Below, piece after piece: positions 47,456 to 60,074 of a stretch of 64,000 bases of DNA. Under the pieces are notes generated by a model, which was given only the letters and a program-made list of their open reading frames with translations, made no database searches and was not told the origin of the DNA. Location of the stretch: NCBI RefSeq assembly GCF_003265705.1, contig NW_020312935.1, positions 2,574,728 to 2,638,727 of the forward strand. Direction: 5' to 3'. Made by a program: the position numbers and the translations under genes. How positions within the stretch are numbered: position 1 is the stretch's first letter; every line of letters begins with the position of its first letter. This stretch comes from Callorhinus ursinus. Taxonomy: Eukaryota; Chordata; Mammalia; Carnivora; Otariidae.

Positions 47456-49034
47456 AAGTAACCCTTAGATTCTAAAAAACAATGAAATTTGAAAACCTGA
47501 ACATTCCCCTAAGAAAATTTTTTGTATTAAGACAATGCAATCTAGTTTACGGTTTTATATGTCCAAGTTGAAATATCCACTAGTAATCACTGAATGTCTG
47601 GAGGAGTAACAAACCTATTATGTCTACATTAACTTCTGAGAATAGCTGCACATGTTGCCACAAGTTTATGCCACACTGCAATGCTTTTTTTACAGTAGCA
47701 ATAACTATTTATTATCATTTAGTTACATACCTAAAGGTATCATACAGTTATTCATTAATCCTTACTATGCTGCAAAGGAAGTAAGTCTCAATATAATGTG
47801 TATAGAATATAAAAATATCTTAACTCACTTATTTTTAAAAACTATCAGAATATATATGAAATCTCATTGCAGTTATTATGTAATTCTCATATGACAGCTA
47901 CCTCAGTTCCCTTCCATCGTTTTGCCTCCTTGTGTATAGAAAAAAAACCTTTTGGCTATCCAACACAATTTTTATCTGTATTTTCTGTATTCATTATTTC
48001 TAAAGTGTGCACACACATGAACATACTCTACCCACTCACACCAAGAACATATATTCTTTTAAGGTAAACAATGAAAAGAGAAGAAGGAGAAACATCTGAT
48101 TCTTGTTGGCAATCATTTTATAAATTAGGATTCATCTTTTCCCCCCCTGGTTCAAATAATGATGGGAAAAGGTTATGAAATATAGAGAGTTATGTTGAAG
48201 GAAAAGGTCCTTCTTCAGCCGCGTTCTTTTCAACAGTATATGTAACTAACCACCACCATAGTTGCACTGGCTTGCCCTGTGTTTCCCCATCCAAAACACT
48301 GAACACACTGCTGATTTGAAAGGGTAGAAGTGAATACTAGTGACAATAACAGTATTTCCCTAAGTTCCCGCTTCTGTATTTTGAATATAAAATGGTTCAT
48401 AACTATTGGAGAATAAGAAAATATAACAGTTGTGACTGCAAAAGCAGTCAACTTTCTGTTTTTCCTGAACTTGAGAATTCATTTGAACACTTCTACATTA
48501 CATGACAAGTATGAACCAGCTGAAAATCTCATCCACAGTAACATTCTCTTCCTCTCTATGCTAAACTGCATGAGTTCTATTGTTATATTAAATCCAATAT
48601 TCTGCTATTCTTCCTGTTTCTCACTTTCATCCTGTACTACTAAAGTAGCAAAGGAAATATAGTAATAAGGCAGGTATAGGATTAACCTAGAAAAAATGGC
48701 TTTCATAAATTATTTCTGTCTTTATCTAACAAGTCTGATCTAAGCATTGTTAACTCAAGTTTTTATCAACTCAGAACATCCTGCAGCTGAAAAGTAACTC
48801 CAATTTTTTTTTTTTTTGTCCCCATGACTAAAAGTTACGTGACTCCATATTTTTTCATGGTCTTGGGGAATGCTCCGGAACATTTCACCACCAGTGAATC
48901 TACAAGTGTATCTTATAAAGGGAGAAAAGCATTATAATTCAACTCAACAAATACTTCCTGAATATAATGTTCAATACTGTGCTAAGAATTAATTTAATTG
49001 TTCATAAAGCAATAGCTGTGTTTAAATGTACATT
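47456..49034. other. No recognisable feature
   Basis: Unique-looking sequence to the right of L1-A; a poly-T run at about 48,805-48,817. No gene or repeat assigned. Confidence 0.45.
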
Positions 49035-49215
49035 ATGTGTCACCAGTTTTGTATCTCATTAAATTCACACAACCACCTAATGAGGTATATATGTTCATCG
49101 CCAACTAGCAGGTAAATAAAATAAAGTTACAAAACTAGTAACCAGTGGTAGTAAATTTGAACCCAGAGCTATCCAACTCCAAAGTCTGCATCCTTAAGTG
49201 TTATATTAAATCTTT
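49035..49215 (-). repeat. MIR SINE, antisense
   Basis: The complement of MIR is visible: 'cacaaccacctaatgaggtat', then 'aagttacaaaactagtaacc' and 'gtaaatttgaacccagagc'. Confidence 0.7.
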
Positions 49216-49479
49216 CTAATGGTGTACTCACTGGCTTTACAATCTTTTTTATCATTTCAGGTGTATTTGAGGTCTAAATTTTTAAATGACAATTTTTAAA
49301 AGGGTAATACACATACATGATTCAAAAGTCAAGACTGGGCCTAGAAGAACTGAAAATCGTGCAATAATAAATATATTTCGTATTCAGATCTTGATTTCAA
49401 GTATTTAAAGAAACCATTTCCTTGGCAAAATGGCTTATTGTAGGACTAGAGAAGGAATGTATAAGATGAACCTGGAATG

Positions 49480-50485
49480 TCTTGTTATATCAGAAAGCAA
49501 GGAAGTGATAAAAGAAAAAATGCTGGACACACTGAAAGGGACACAAGAACCAGCTTGAAGGGGTTTCTACTGGCTAAATTTGGGACAGTATAAGCATTGA
49601 AAAAATGAGAAATCTGATCCCATATAAATTGATACAAATTTATTTTTACTTTGGAGAGAAGTTTTTCTTTAGAGTAGAACAACTAATAAATGTAGAAGGA
49701 ATAACAGAATGTCATTATTTGACAAAAGCATAGCAATAAGAGATTCAGGCAAAAAACATCCATATATGTTACAATTAGTAGGTGGAAGCTTGATGAGGAA
49801 TAGGATATCTCTCTCGTCTCAAATTCTCTCCCCCCAGGATTCTTATTAATTACATGGGAGAAAAAATAACTTTACAATGGAGAAACCTACCAACTACTAC
49901 CTAAACCAAATAATCCAAAATAACATCAACAGCAATGGGATGAAAAGACATCAAATGCCTCCAAAGACAATATACTTAGAAAGATACATCACTTTTGTGA
50001 TCTTTGCCAAAAGTTCATAACCTGAATCTAATCGTGAGAAAACATCAGACAAACCCAAGTGAGGGATATCCTTCAAAATATCTAACGTATACTCCTTAAA
50101 AAACATCAAACGCATGACAGAGAAATAATTCCAGATTAAATGAGTCTAGGAGATATGACAAAAAAATACAATGTATGATCCTGGTTTGAATCCTGATTCA
50201 GGAAAAAATTTATCTGCTATAAAGGCTATTACAAGGAAAAATAGGCATAACATGAATCAGGTTTATAGATTAAGTAATACTATTGAACCATGTTAATCTC
50301 CCCTCTGACTACGTACCAGAATATTCCTAGGAAATAAAAACTGAGGTATCTGGGGGGGCGGGTAGAGAATATGTGCATATTCTCAAAAGGCTCAGAAAAA
50401 AACATATATACCTAAATAGATGCACATAATTCGTATATGGAGAAGGAATGATGCAAAACAAACACAATAAAATGTTAACAATTTG
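49480..50485 (+). mobile_element. Old L1 3' UTR, left part
   Basis: 'catcagacaaacccaagtgaggg', 'gatcctggtttgaatcctg' and 'ctcaaaaggctcagaaaaaa' follow the order of an old L1M-type 3' UTR. It breaks at 50,485 in 'aaaatgttaacaatttg' and continues after 53,249 with 'gttgtctgggtgagg', so it was the target of L1-B. Confidence 0.6.
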
Positions 50486-52777
50486 AAATGGAAGGAAAAC
50501 TTCCAAACTTGTTTTATGAGGCCACCATTACCTTGATCCCAAAACCAGACAAAGACCCTATCAAAAAGGAGAATTACAGACCAATATCCTTGATGAACAT
50601 GGATGCAAAAATTCTCACCAAAATACTGGCCAATAGGATCCAACAATACATTAAAAGGATTATTCACCACGACCAAGTGGGATTTATCCTTGGGCTGCAG
50701 GGTTGGTTCAACATCCGCAAATCAATCAACGTGATACAATACATTAACAAAAGAAAGAACAAGAATCATATGATCCTCTCAACAGATGCAGAAAAAGCAT
50801 TTGACAAAGTACAGCATCCTTTCAGGATCAAAACACTTCAGAGTATAGGGATAGAGGGGATATACCTCAATATCATAAAAACCATCTATGAAAAACCTAC
50901 AGCGAATATCATTCTCAATGGGAGAAAAGCTGAGAGCTTTCCCCCTAAGGTGAGGAATGCGGCAGGGATGTCCACTATCACCACGGCTATTCAAAATAGT
51001 ATTAGAAGTCCTAGCCACAATAATCAGACAACAAAAAAATCAAAGGCATCCAAATTGGCAAAGAAGTCAAACTCTCACTGTTTGCAGATGACATGATACT
51101 TTATGTGGAAAACCCAAAAGACTCCACCCCAAAACTGCTAGAACTCACACAGGAATTCAGTAAAGTGGCAGGATATAAAATCAGTGCACAGAAATCAGTG
51201 GCATTCCTATACACCAACAACAAGACAGAAGAAAGAGAAATTAAGGAGTTGATCCCATTTACAATTGCACCCCAAACCATAAGATACCTAGGAATAAATC
51301 TAATCAAAGTGGCAAAGGATCTGTACTCAGAAAACTATAAAATACTCATGAAAGAAATTGAGGAAGACACAAAGAAATGGAAAAACGTTCCATGCTCATG
51401 GATTGGAAGAACAAATATTGTGAAGATGCCAAGGCTACCTAGAGCAATCCCCATTAAAATACCATCCACTTTCTTTAAAGAAATGGAACAAATAATCCTA
51501 AAATTTGCATGGAACCAGAAAAGACCCCGAATAGCCAGAGGAATGTTGAAAAAGAAAAGCAAGGCTGGCGGCATCACAATTCTGGACTTCCAGCTCTATT
51601 ACAAAGCTGTCATCATCAAGACAGTATGGTACTGGCACAAAAACAGACACATAGATCAATGGAACACAATAGAGAGCCCAGAAATGGACCCTCAATTCTA
51701 TGGTCAACTCATCTTCAACAAAGCAGGAAAGAATGTCCAATGGAAAAAAGACAGTCTCTTCAACAAACGGTGTTGGGAAAATTGGACAGCCACATGTAGA
51801 AGAATGAAACTGGACCGTTTCCTTACACCACACACAAAAATAGACTCAAAATGGTTGAAAGATCTAAATGTGAGACAGGAGTCCATCTAAATCCTAAAGG
51901 AGAACACAGGCAGCAACCTCTTCGACCTCAGCCACAGCAACTTCTTCCTAGAAACATTGCCAAAGGCAAGGGAAGCAAGGGCAAAAATGAACTGTTGGGA
52001 CTTCATCAAGATAAAAAGCTTTTGCACAGCAAAAGAAACAGTCAACAAAACCAAAAGACAACCGACAGAATGGGAGAAGATATTTGCAAATGACATATCC
52101 GATAAAGGGCTAATATCCAAAATCTATAAAGAACTTCTTAAACTCAATGCCCGAACAAATAATCCAATCAAGAAATAGGCAGAAGACATGAACAGACATT
52201 TTTCCAAAGAAGACATCCAAGTGGCCAACAGACACACGAAAAAGTGCTCAACATCGCTCGGCATCAGGGAAATCCAAATCAAAACCTCAATGAGATATCA
52301 CCTCACACCATTCAGAATGGCTAAAATTAACAGGTCAGGAAGCGACAGATGTTGGCAGGGGTGCGGAGAAAGGGGAACCCTCCTACGCTGTTGGTGGGAA
52401 TGCAAGCTGGTGCAACCACTCTGGAAAACAGTATGGAGGTTCCTCAGAAATTTGAAAATAGAGCTACCATATGATCCAGCAATTGCCCACTGGGTATTTA
52501 CCCCAAAGATACAAATGTAGGGATCCGAAGGGGTACGTGCACCCCAATGTTTATAGCAGCAATGTCCACAATAGCCAAACTATGGAAAGAGCCAAGATGT
52601 CTATCGACAGATGAATGGATAAAGATGTAGTATATATACACAATGGAATATAATGCAGCCATCAAAAGGAATGAGATCTTGCCATTTGCAATGACGTGGA
52701 TGGAACTGGAGGGTGTTATGCTGAGTGAAATAGGTCAATCAGAGAAAGACATGTATCATATGACCTCACTGATATGA
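50486..52777 (+). pseudogene. L1-B ORF2, RT and C-terminal domain, broken
   Basis: Begins inside the RT domain. A one-base insertion near 50,925 (before the [10 protein letters not shown] block) and a two-base loss near 51,040 move the frame; after that an open frame at 51,093-51,890 starts at the FADDMIL motif. A Lys codon is TAA at 51,888. The C-terminal Cys/His block (CWQGC...H...CWWEC) is at about 52,350-52,410. The family stop TGA is at 52,775-52,777. The endonuclease domain is absent because of 5' truncation. Confidence 0.92.
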
Positions 52778-53231
52778 GGAATTCTTAATCTCAGGAAACA
52801 AACTGAGGTTTGCTGGAGTGGGGGCAGGGTGGGAGGGTTGGGGTGGCTGGGTGATAGACATTGGGGAAGGTAAGTGCTATGGTGAGTGCTGTGAATTGTG
52901 CAAGACTGTTGAATCACAGATCTGTACCTCTGAAACAAATAATGCAATATATGTTAAGAAAAAAAAAAAAAGAAGATAGCAGGAGGGGAAGAATGAAGGG
53001 GGGAAATAGGAGGGGGAGACGAACCATGAAAGACTATGGACTCTGAGAAACAAACTGAGGGTTCTAGAGGGGAGCCGGGTGGGAGGATGGGTTAGTCTGC
53101 TGATACGTATTAAAGAGGGCACGTTCTGCGTGGAGCATTGGCTGTTATGCACAAACAATGAATCATGGAACACTACATCAAAAACTAATGATGTAATGTA
53201 TGGTGATTAACATAACAATAAAAAATTTAAA
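52778..53231 (+). other. L1-B 3' UTR and tail
   Basis: G-rich patches ('gtgggggcagggtgggaggg') and A/G-rich stretches ('gaagatagcaggaggggaag') are typical of L1 3' UTRs. It ends with 'aataaaaaatttaaaaaaa'. The complementary strand has a long open frame (53,173-52,877) that recurs in the other copies of this 3' UTR. Confidence 0.85.
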
Positions 53232-53248
53232 AAAATGTTAACAATTTG

Positions 53249-53735
53249 GTTGTCTGGGTGAGGAGAATATAGAAATTCTTTGTAATATTTTTATAGCTCT
53301 ACTCTGATAGTAAAATTATTTCCAAATGAAAATTTATCAATAAACTATACTACAAAGCCCTATAATAAATCAGATTCTATAAGCAGAGAAGGAAACAGGG
53401 CAGCTGATATATAAGGTAATTTTTTAAAAAATGTACTCTAATTAGATGTTCTTTAAATTTCCTTTATATATAAGAAATTATAATTTTTAGTGTGATAATT
53501 ATTTAAAAAAAAGTTCCCATATGTTAAAGATACACACTGAAATATATATGGATATATACAAATGAAATGATGTCTGAAATTGAATTTAAAATAACCTAGT
53601 GAAGGGGTACAGGCTCGCGGTTATAGGTGAAATAAGATGGGTCATCTATATGTTGGAGCTGGGTGGTAAGTCTGAAGTTTCATTATTCTACTCTTCTTGT
53701 ATATAATAAAAAGTTTTAAACAATCAATCCCATAT
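53249..53735 (+). mobile_element. Old L1 3' UTR, right part, and a further L1 3' end
   Basis: 53,249-53,345 continues the old 3' UTR interrupted by L1-B. From about 53,560 another old L1 3' end follows ('ggtacaggctcgcggttatag', 'ggagctgggtggtaag', 'tataataaaaagttttaaac'). Confidence 0.55.
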
Positions 53736-53739
53736 AAAA

Positions 53740-54610
53740 ATACACACCAGAGAAATCTCATTCCCACTCTTGACATTTCATATTTCTTATCAACTCACCC
53801 CTTCTAGGTAACCATTTTTTAAAAGATTTTATTTATTTATTTGAGAGACAGTGAGCACAAGCAGGGGGACAGACAGAGGGAAAGGGATAAGAAGCCTCTC
53901 TGCCTTAGCAGATGTGGGGCTTGATCCCAGGACCCTGATATCATGACCTAAGAAGCCAAAGGCAGATAACTGAACTGAATGAGCCACCCAGCCACTCCAG
54001 TAACCATTTTGTTATTAGCTTATTATTTATCTTTCTGGTTTCTTCACAAAAATACAAGGAAATACAAATATATATATATTCCTGTTTCTCCACTCTTTCT
54101 ACAAAAAGTAACATACAATACACAGTCCTCTACACATGTAATGGGATGTCCCTCCCTTTTCCCCCATTGCCATCTTTATATGTCATGGAGATATATCCAT
54201 ACTGGTATATAGAGTTTTATGTGTGTATGTGTGTGTGTGTTTCATTGTTTATTCAACTAATCCCTCATTATTGGACCATTGAGTTACTTCCAATTTTGTA
54301 TTTCCAACAATGCTACAAAAAATAACCTTGTATATTTTGCCATTTTGTACTTTTGCAGGTTTACCCGTAAAATAGATTACCAGAAGGGGAACTGCTTGGT
54401 CAAAAGATATGTATGGTACATTTTACCAGATTCTTCCTCCTCTCATGATTGATACATGAGATTGCCTACTTCCCCACAGCCTTGCCAACTGAGCTATCAA
54501 ACTTTTGGTTGTTTGTCCAACTGAAAGGTGATAAATTGTGTCTCAGTACAGTTTTCACTTGCATTTTTCTTGTTATGGACAATATAAACTGCTATTCCTC
54601 CTATTTCCCA
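53740..54610 (-). mobile_element. Old L1 3' region, antisense
   Basis: Plus-strand text 'attattggaccattgagttac', 'aggtttacccgtaaaatag', 'ggggaactgcttggtcaaaag' and 'cccacagccttgccaactg' is the complement of an old L1 end. The CAN SINE at 53,819 is inserted in it. Confidence 0.6.
53819..53999 (-). mobile_element. CAN SINE
   Basis: Minus-strand CAN SINE, moderately diverged. Target-site duplication GTAACCATTTT at 53,808-53,818 and 54,000-54,010, perfect. Confidence 0.93.
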
Positions 54611-55014
54611 TGTCAGATGATAAGGAATTGTTACTGATTTATGTTTCCAAGTATTTCCAAGCTGTCAACTTATACACCTTTGACTCAGTTTTCTCCTTAT
54701 GAATCTAGGAACTTACTTTTTCAATACTTTCCTATTCCTCCAGTGTCCTTAATATTCCCACCACTGTTTCCTTTCTTTCTAAGTTCAAATATTTATCTTT
54801 TCCTTATTTTTTGGTTATTTCATATAAACAATATGGTATAAAGGGCAGAACATGAAAAGTAACTCTCCTTCATATGCTGAACCTGATATCCACCCCCAGA
54901 ATGAACCACCATTCCTAGTTTCTTATGTATTCTTTCAATCACATTCTGTACATAAGGAAGCATATATTTACATATTCAATTTTACAGATACATTCAAATG
55001 GCAATATACTATTC
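54611..55014. other. No clear feature
   Basis: AT-rich; possible further antisense L1 trace at 54,900-55,010. Nothing supported. Confidence 0.4.
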
Positions 55015-55400
55015 AGTTAAGATAATGCTAGCTGCTGCAATAATTAAACCCTGAAATCTCAGTGGTTTAGCAAAATGAAAGGTTGGTTTGCATACACATA
55101 ATAGTCCTGTGTTCACTGGGTAGCCTTCCATAGGTGCCTCAAGAGGCCAAGTTCTGCCACAGTCCAGGGCTTCAGAAGCAAATGAGGAAAAATAAGAGAG
55201 AAGACATAACTGCTTTTCAACCTTGCTCAGAAGGCAGCAGATCACTCTGCATATAATCCACTAGAAATAATGGTCACATGGGCCTTTCAGATGCAAGGGA
55301 GGCTGGGAAATGTAGTCCCTGGCTTGGCACTTGCTCAAATTTACTCTTATGGAAGGGTAGCATAAATCCTTGGAGACAGTAACCTGTTTCTTAAACATAT
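55015..55400. repeat. Old interspersed repeat, family not assigned
   Basis: 'agctgctgcaataattaaacc', 'gaaatctcagtggtttagc' and 'gaggctgggaaatgtagtcc' recall a common old mammalian repeat (LTR or DNA transposon), but I cannot name it. Confidence 0.4.
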
Positions 55401-56429
55401 TCTTCACACTCTTTTACTCCATGGTGTGTGTGTGCGTGCTTCATTTATCTTAGAAATGTTTCCAATAATTGATACAGGGCTGATCCATTTAAAAACCTTT
55501 TTAACAGCTGCATAATACAGGCACTTCTGCCTCACATCTTTCATTTAAGCAGCATGACTACAACAAATAGAGGTATTTCTGCTACAACAGTTCTGTCTGA
55601 AACACCTTAGTTTCTGCAAAATCAGGCTGCTGAGAATTATATTGGAGAATTATCCTGAAGAAAGAGAGATTACAGACTTGAAGACTAAGTTAGCTCCCCC
55701 TCTCCAAGTCCTTTTGGCCTTGGTTATCTCTTACAGTTTTTACTAGATTTCATCCCATCTTGTGGCCTACAGAGTGGATATCATCTCTCCTTCCGGCCTT
55801 CCTGCCCCTTCTGACCCACACATCTCCTCTTCTTGCTTGTAGCAGGGGACTTAGCAGAGCCTGAAGACTCTCTCCTAAACCATTCTGCTCTTGTACACAG
55901 CAGCCCGGAAGGGTAGGGGAATCAAAAACAAAAACAAAAAGTAAAAGCTGTCAATCAAAGACTGATGGGTTTCAGTGTAAATCTACCCCATATTTAAGTA
56001 GGATAACTCAAGCATCTGTATTTCACTGTTATGCAGAATTTATACACAGTACTCCTAACTTGATTTTTCATCCTTTATTGACTAGTGACCTGAGCTTTTA
56101 TTTCACTATCCTCTAGCAGTGTTTCTTGGGATCACCTCCAAAATAAAGTACTCAGATCCTTATCTGAGATCTTATCTGAGGGTCTTTCCTGGGAAACCCA
56201 AACTAAGACATTCCTCTTCCCAGTTTCTAGCCTGTAGGCCTCTCAATAATCAGGCTGGTTGGAGGTGCCAGGCAATGTTATTGATCATGATCATGGAGAC
56301 TGCATGTCATTAACAATGGGGTAGGTAGCACAAAAAAGCACTTGAAGCCACTGTTATTTGGTGCAAAGTGCATTGACATGCATTAACATCCAAATCACAT
56401 TGGAATCACCATGACTTCTGTGTTATAAT
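55401..56429. other. No recognisable feature
   Basis: Unique-looking, slightly richer in G+C at 55,680-55,920; no exon or repeat called. Confidence 0.45.
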
Positions 56430-57700
56430 GATAACACTTCCTTACTTATAAATTATACACAGAATTATATCAGAGTTTCTTTAAATAGTCCTCTCCTCGT
56501 GGACATTTATCTTATTTCCACTCTTGGTATTAACAGACAACAATGCCAGGACTCCTCTTGTACATAGAAGCTTTCACGTGTGGGTATGTCTGTCTTTGGG
56601 ATACACTCTTAAAAGTAGAATTACTGGGTCAGAAACCATATGTACAGCAATTCTGAGAACTACTAACGAGTTGTTTCTTGAGGTTTTATCAACTTTGACT
56701 CCCATTTATGAGAATGCCTTTTCCTCCTCACTCTCTGACAGCACTATCAATATTTTTACCTTTGCCTATCTAATGACTGAAAAATGGTATCTCAGTTTAA
56801 ATTCAAAATTCTCTTCTAAGAAAAACTGAGCATCTGTTCAGGTATTTAGGAATCACTATATTTCATTTCTCATCACCTATTTATCTTCTTCAGCTTGTTG
56901 GTATTTCTCTTATTGATTTGTAAGAGCTCTTTATGTATTAACATTTTTTCTGTAATATAGAATTATAAATACATTTCTGCAGTTTAGAGTTGGCCTCTTT
57001 ACTCTGCTTATGGTTTTTTGTTTTGTTTTGTTTTGTTTGTTGTTGTTGTTGTTAAGAGGGGAAGACAGAAGAGGAGGGGCAGAGAATGTTAAGCAGGCTC
57101 TATGCCCAGCACAGAGCCCAATGCCAGGCTCCATCTCACAACCCTGAGATCATGATCTGAGCCTAAATCAAGAGTTGGATGCTTAACCAACTGAGCCACC
57201 CAGGCACCCCTTATGGTGTTCTTTTTTAATCGTGGAATTTTTTTCTTTTTTTTTATTTAGTAAAATTAATTAATCTTTTCCATTATGACTTTTGAGGTTT
57301 GTGTCTTTCTTGCTTCTGTAATTAAAAAAAAATTCCAGAGTTTTTTCTAGTACTTTTATATTTTCATTTCTCAAGATTAATCTTTGCTCCATAAGGTGTG
57401 AGGTAGAAGCCAACATCTCATATGTATACAAAAGGCTAACCAGTTGTTACATCATCATTTATCATGGAATAATCCATTTTTTCACATTAATTCAAAACAA
57501 CACCTTTATTATATGCTAAATTTCCATACATATTTGAGTCTATTTCTGTACTTTCCATTTAATCAATTGATCTACTTGTCTATTCATATGTTCTTACCAC
57601 ACTATTTAAACCAAGTTAGCTTTATACTATCTTTAACATCTGAGTGGAGTTGTCTCTCATCATGCTACTTTTAAAGAATTTTCTGGATTATTACTTGTTT
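56430..57700 (-). mobile_element. Old L1 fragment, antisense
   Basis: Highly diverged antisense L1: 'aaaagtagaattactgggtcag', 'ctaatgactgaaaaatggtatctcag' region and 'gatttgtaagagctctttatg', then after the SINE 'ccatttaatcaattgatctac' (ORF2 RT-downstream complement). SINE at 57,019 is inside. Confidence 0.55.
57019..57209 (-). mobile_element. CAN SINE with (TTTTG)n/(TTG)n tail
   Basis: Minus-strand SINE with the tail complement turned into a (GTTTT)n-(GTT)n microsatellite at 57,018-57,055. Flanking repeats CTTATGGTTTT (57,007-57,017) and CTTATGGTGTT (57,210-57,220). Confidence 0.9.
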
Positions 57701-57823
57701 TTTCATGTAAGCAATAGAGAATAGAGGCAGCTTAGCTAATTCCAAAAATTACCTAAAAAGTATCTCTATGTGCCTACTATCTCTTCTTTAGCCTACTCTT
57801 TTTCTGTTCATAATAATATTTCT

Positions 57824-58016
57824 TTAAAAAAAAAGACTTTATTTATTTATTTGAGAGCAAGAGAGATTGAGCATGGACCAGCAGGGGGTAGGGAGATAGG
57901 GAGAAGCAGACTCCCCACTGAGCAGGGAGCCTGATGCGGGACTCGTTCCCAGGACCCTGGGATCATGACCTGAGCCGAAGGCAGCCACTTAACTGACTGA
58001 GCCACCCAAGTGCCTC
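57824..58016 (-). mobile_element. CAN SINE
   Basis: Minus-strand CAN SINE; the head at the right ('gactgagccacccaagtgcc') and the A-rich tail complement at the left. A target-site duplication was not clear. Confidence 0.9.
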
Positions 58017-58259
58017 AAAACTTTAATCTTTTAAAAGCTTGACTTCACACTCATTAAAAAGTAATCAAGAATCTCTTAATTGCTACATTCAGTAGCCTCT
58101 GCCTCTTTGAAGTTTCAAATATTGTTAACCATTTACCCTTTTTTGAAATTCTCTCCTTTCTTTGTTTCTGTCTGCTTCATTTAGATACTTAGCATCCCTC
58201 TCTCACTACTTTTCTCTAGCTCTCTCTTATCAAAGAAAGTCACTCAAAAATATTCTGTG

Positions 58260-58440
58260 TCCTTGGTATACTATTTTCCCTTAAAGATATATAAAGATAT
58301 GTACATATATAGTCAATTTTTATCTATGTCTCTCTAAGGTCAATTACCACTAAAGTTCTATCTCTAGTTCTGGGTACCTAAAAAGTACATGCCATATGTT
58401 AGGTATGAAATAAGTACTTAATAAATGAACAAAAGAGCAA
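58260..58440 (+). repeat. Possible L2 3' end
   Basis: 'tacatgccatatgttaggtatg' followed by 'taagtacttaataaatgaac' is like an L2 3' terminus. Confidence 0.4.
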
Positions 58441-58544
58441 CAATGCTAAATTTCCAAATTCTGGTCAAAAATTTCAGCTGAGATGCCCTTAAGTTATCAA
58501 CACATCAACATATAAAATACCTATATGTGTGGAAGAAATAGTTG

Positions 58545-58934
58545 CCCTGAATCCTACATTGGTCAAACCATACCAGGAACACTGTGATTTATTCTGGGCA
58601 TCACATTTTTCAGGAGAGGCAGTGATCAATTAGAATGCATCCAAAGAAGGGAACTAGTACAAGACTTATATTTTAAGAGGACATGTTGAAGTTAGGATGC
58701 TTAGTCATCGGAAGAGATGATTACGAAAAGACATAAAGGTCCTAAAATATGTGAAGAGCCTTGAGGGCTGAGAAGAGGGATATGGCACCGTTCAGCTACT
58801 TCATAGAACAGAAGCTGAACTAATGATAAAGTTACAGAGAAACAAAGTTCAAGAAGAATTTTTTAACAATTAGAATTGTACCAACAAAAAAATAATAGGC
58901 AGATTCTAAAATGTAGTGAGTTCCCTCCCACTAG
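58545..58934 (+). mobile_element. Ancient CR1/L3 LINE 3' remnant
   Basis: The ordered blocks 'gtgatttattctgggcatcac', 'atgcatccaaagaagggaac', 'gaagagccttgagggctgag' and 'tttttaacaattagaattgt', then 'gagttccctccca', fit the 3' part of CR1-type LINE L3. A very old mammalian relic, in sense orientation. Confidence 0.7.
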
Positions 58935-59090
58935 CCTCTCTCAATTTCAACTTTTTTATCTGTAAAATATGGTAATATACACCTACATTAACCAGTTATA
59001 TGTGAGTATTAAAAAGGATAAACTATATTACCACTCCATACAGTTCCTGGTACAAAACAGACATTCAAATAATATTAGCTTTTTTAACAC
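58935..59090 (+). repeat. MIR SINE
   Basis: 'tcaatttcaacttttttatctgtaaaatatgg' region, then 'agtattaaaaaggataaac' and 'acagttcctggtacaaaacag'. Sense orientation, directly after the CR1/L3 relic. Confidence 0.65.
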
Positions 59091-59249
59091 TAGATCATCA
59101 TTTTTGAGAATGAGTTAATTTCATCGTTGAGACAGAAGCAAATTATTCCCAACTAAGATTTTGTTTTTGATCTAAAACTGAACTTACCATATTTTATTCT
59201 GAAGTATACATATTATTGCTTATTCTTACAGGCTCTACACCTCAGTCCT

Positions 59250-59790
59250 TTTTAGTTTCTTGTTTCCTCATTCTCCAAACCCAGTCATTCATCAAGTCTC
59301 TCCCATCCAATCAAATCACCCTGGTTCTTCTTTCATATTCTTTCAAAACTTCCTTTGTGTTCGTGTGTCATTATTATAATTCAGGCTGTTGACTGTCTGA
59401 ACCTGAACTGTAGCAACACCTTCACACTAAGTCTTCTGGTCTGTGATCCATCCTAACCATTTTGTCACATCGAACTTCCTATCATATCCTTTCCCTTCTC
59501 AAAATCTGATGACTTCCAATGTTGATTTAAAGCATAAAAAATTTTACACAAGGAAAAAATTCTATAATCCTTCTCTAATTCCTTAGTATTATTTTCACTG
59601 CTTTCCCATTAATCCTTTTCTTCATATAAATGCCTGTGCTTTGGTATATACCCACTGAATCTGATACTACTAAATAATCCCTTTTTTGTGTATACCTATA
59701 CCTCAAGGTCTAGCTCAAGTAGCATCTCCTCCACAGGCTTTGACCAATAAAGAAGGAAGAAATCCCAACGCACTCTGAAGATATGTGATA
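59250..59790 (+). repeat. Probable L2 LINE remnant
   Basis: 'ctcaaaatctgatgacttcc', 'ataaatgcctgtgctttgg' and 'caaggtctagctcaagtagc' occur in the order expected for L2. Decayed. Confidence 0.4.
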
Positions 59791-59879
59791 CTAACCATCA
59801 AAATCACTCCCTTAGAATTTTCTTCTTTGTTTGGCAGTTATGTATATGTCCCATCCATAATTCTGCATTTTAAGATCCT

Positions 59880-60035
59880 ATAGCAGTGTTGTTATAGAAC
59901 TTTTAAAAGTTGAAAGTTGCATAGAACTTTCTACAATGATAGAAATATTCTATATCTATGCTGTCAAATAAAATGGCTGCTAGTCACATGTGACTACTGA
60001 ACATCTGAAATGTGGGTAGTGGCTATAATAAAAAG
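59880..60035. mobile_element. MER5-like hAT transposon relic
   Basis: 'ctatgctgtcaaataaaatgg', 'gctagtcacatgtgactactg' and 'acatctgaaatgtgggtagtgg' are typical of the MER5 group of non-autonomous hAT elements. Confidence 0.65.
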
Positions 60036-60074
60036 TGTGGTCCTGGAGGGCAATAAATTTGTTTTCTGATCTTA

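Larger units (their letters stand above)
50486..53231 (+). mobile_element. Young 5'-truncated carnivore L1 (L1-B)
   Basis: 2.75 kb: ORF2 from its RT domain to the end, then the 3' UTR and an A-rich tail. The target-site duplication AAAATGTTAACAATTTG (17 bp, perfect) is at 50,469-50,485 and 53,232-53,248. The surrounding old L1 3' UTR continues on the other side, which proves a clean insertion. It is close in sequence to L1-A, but with one 3' UTR copy only. Confidence 0.97.
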
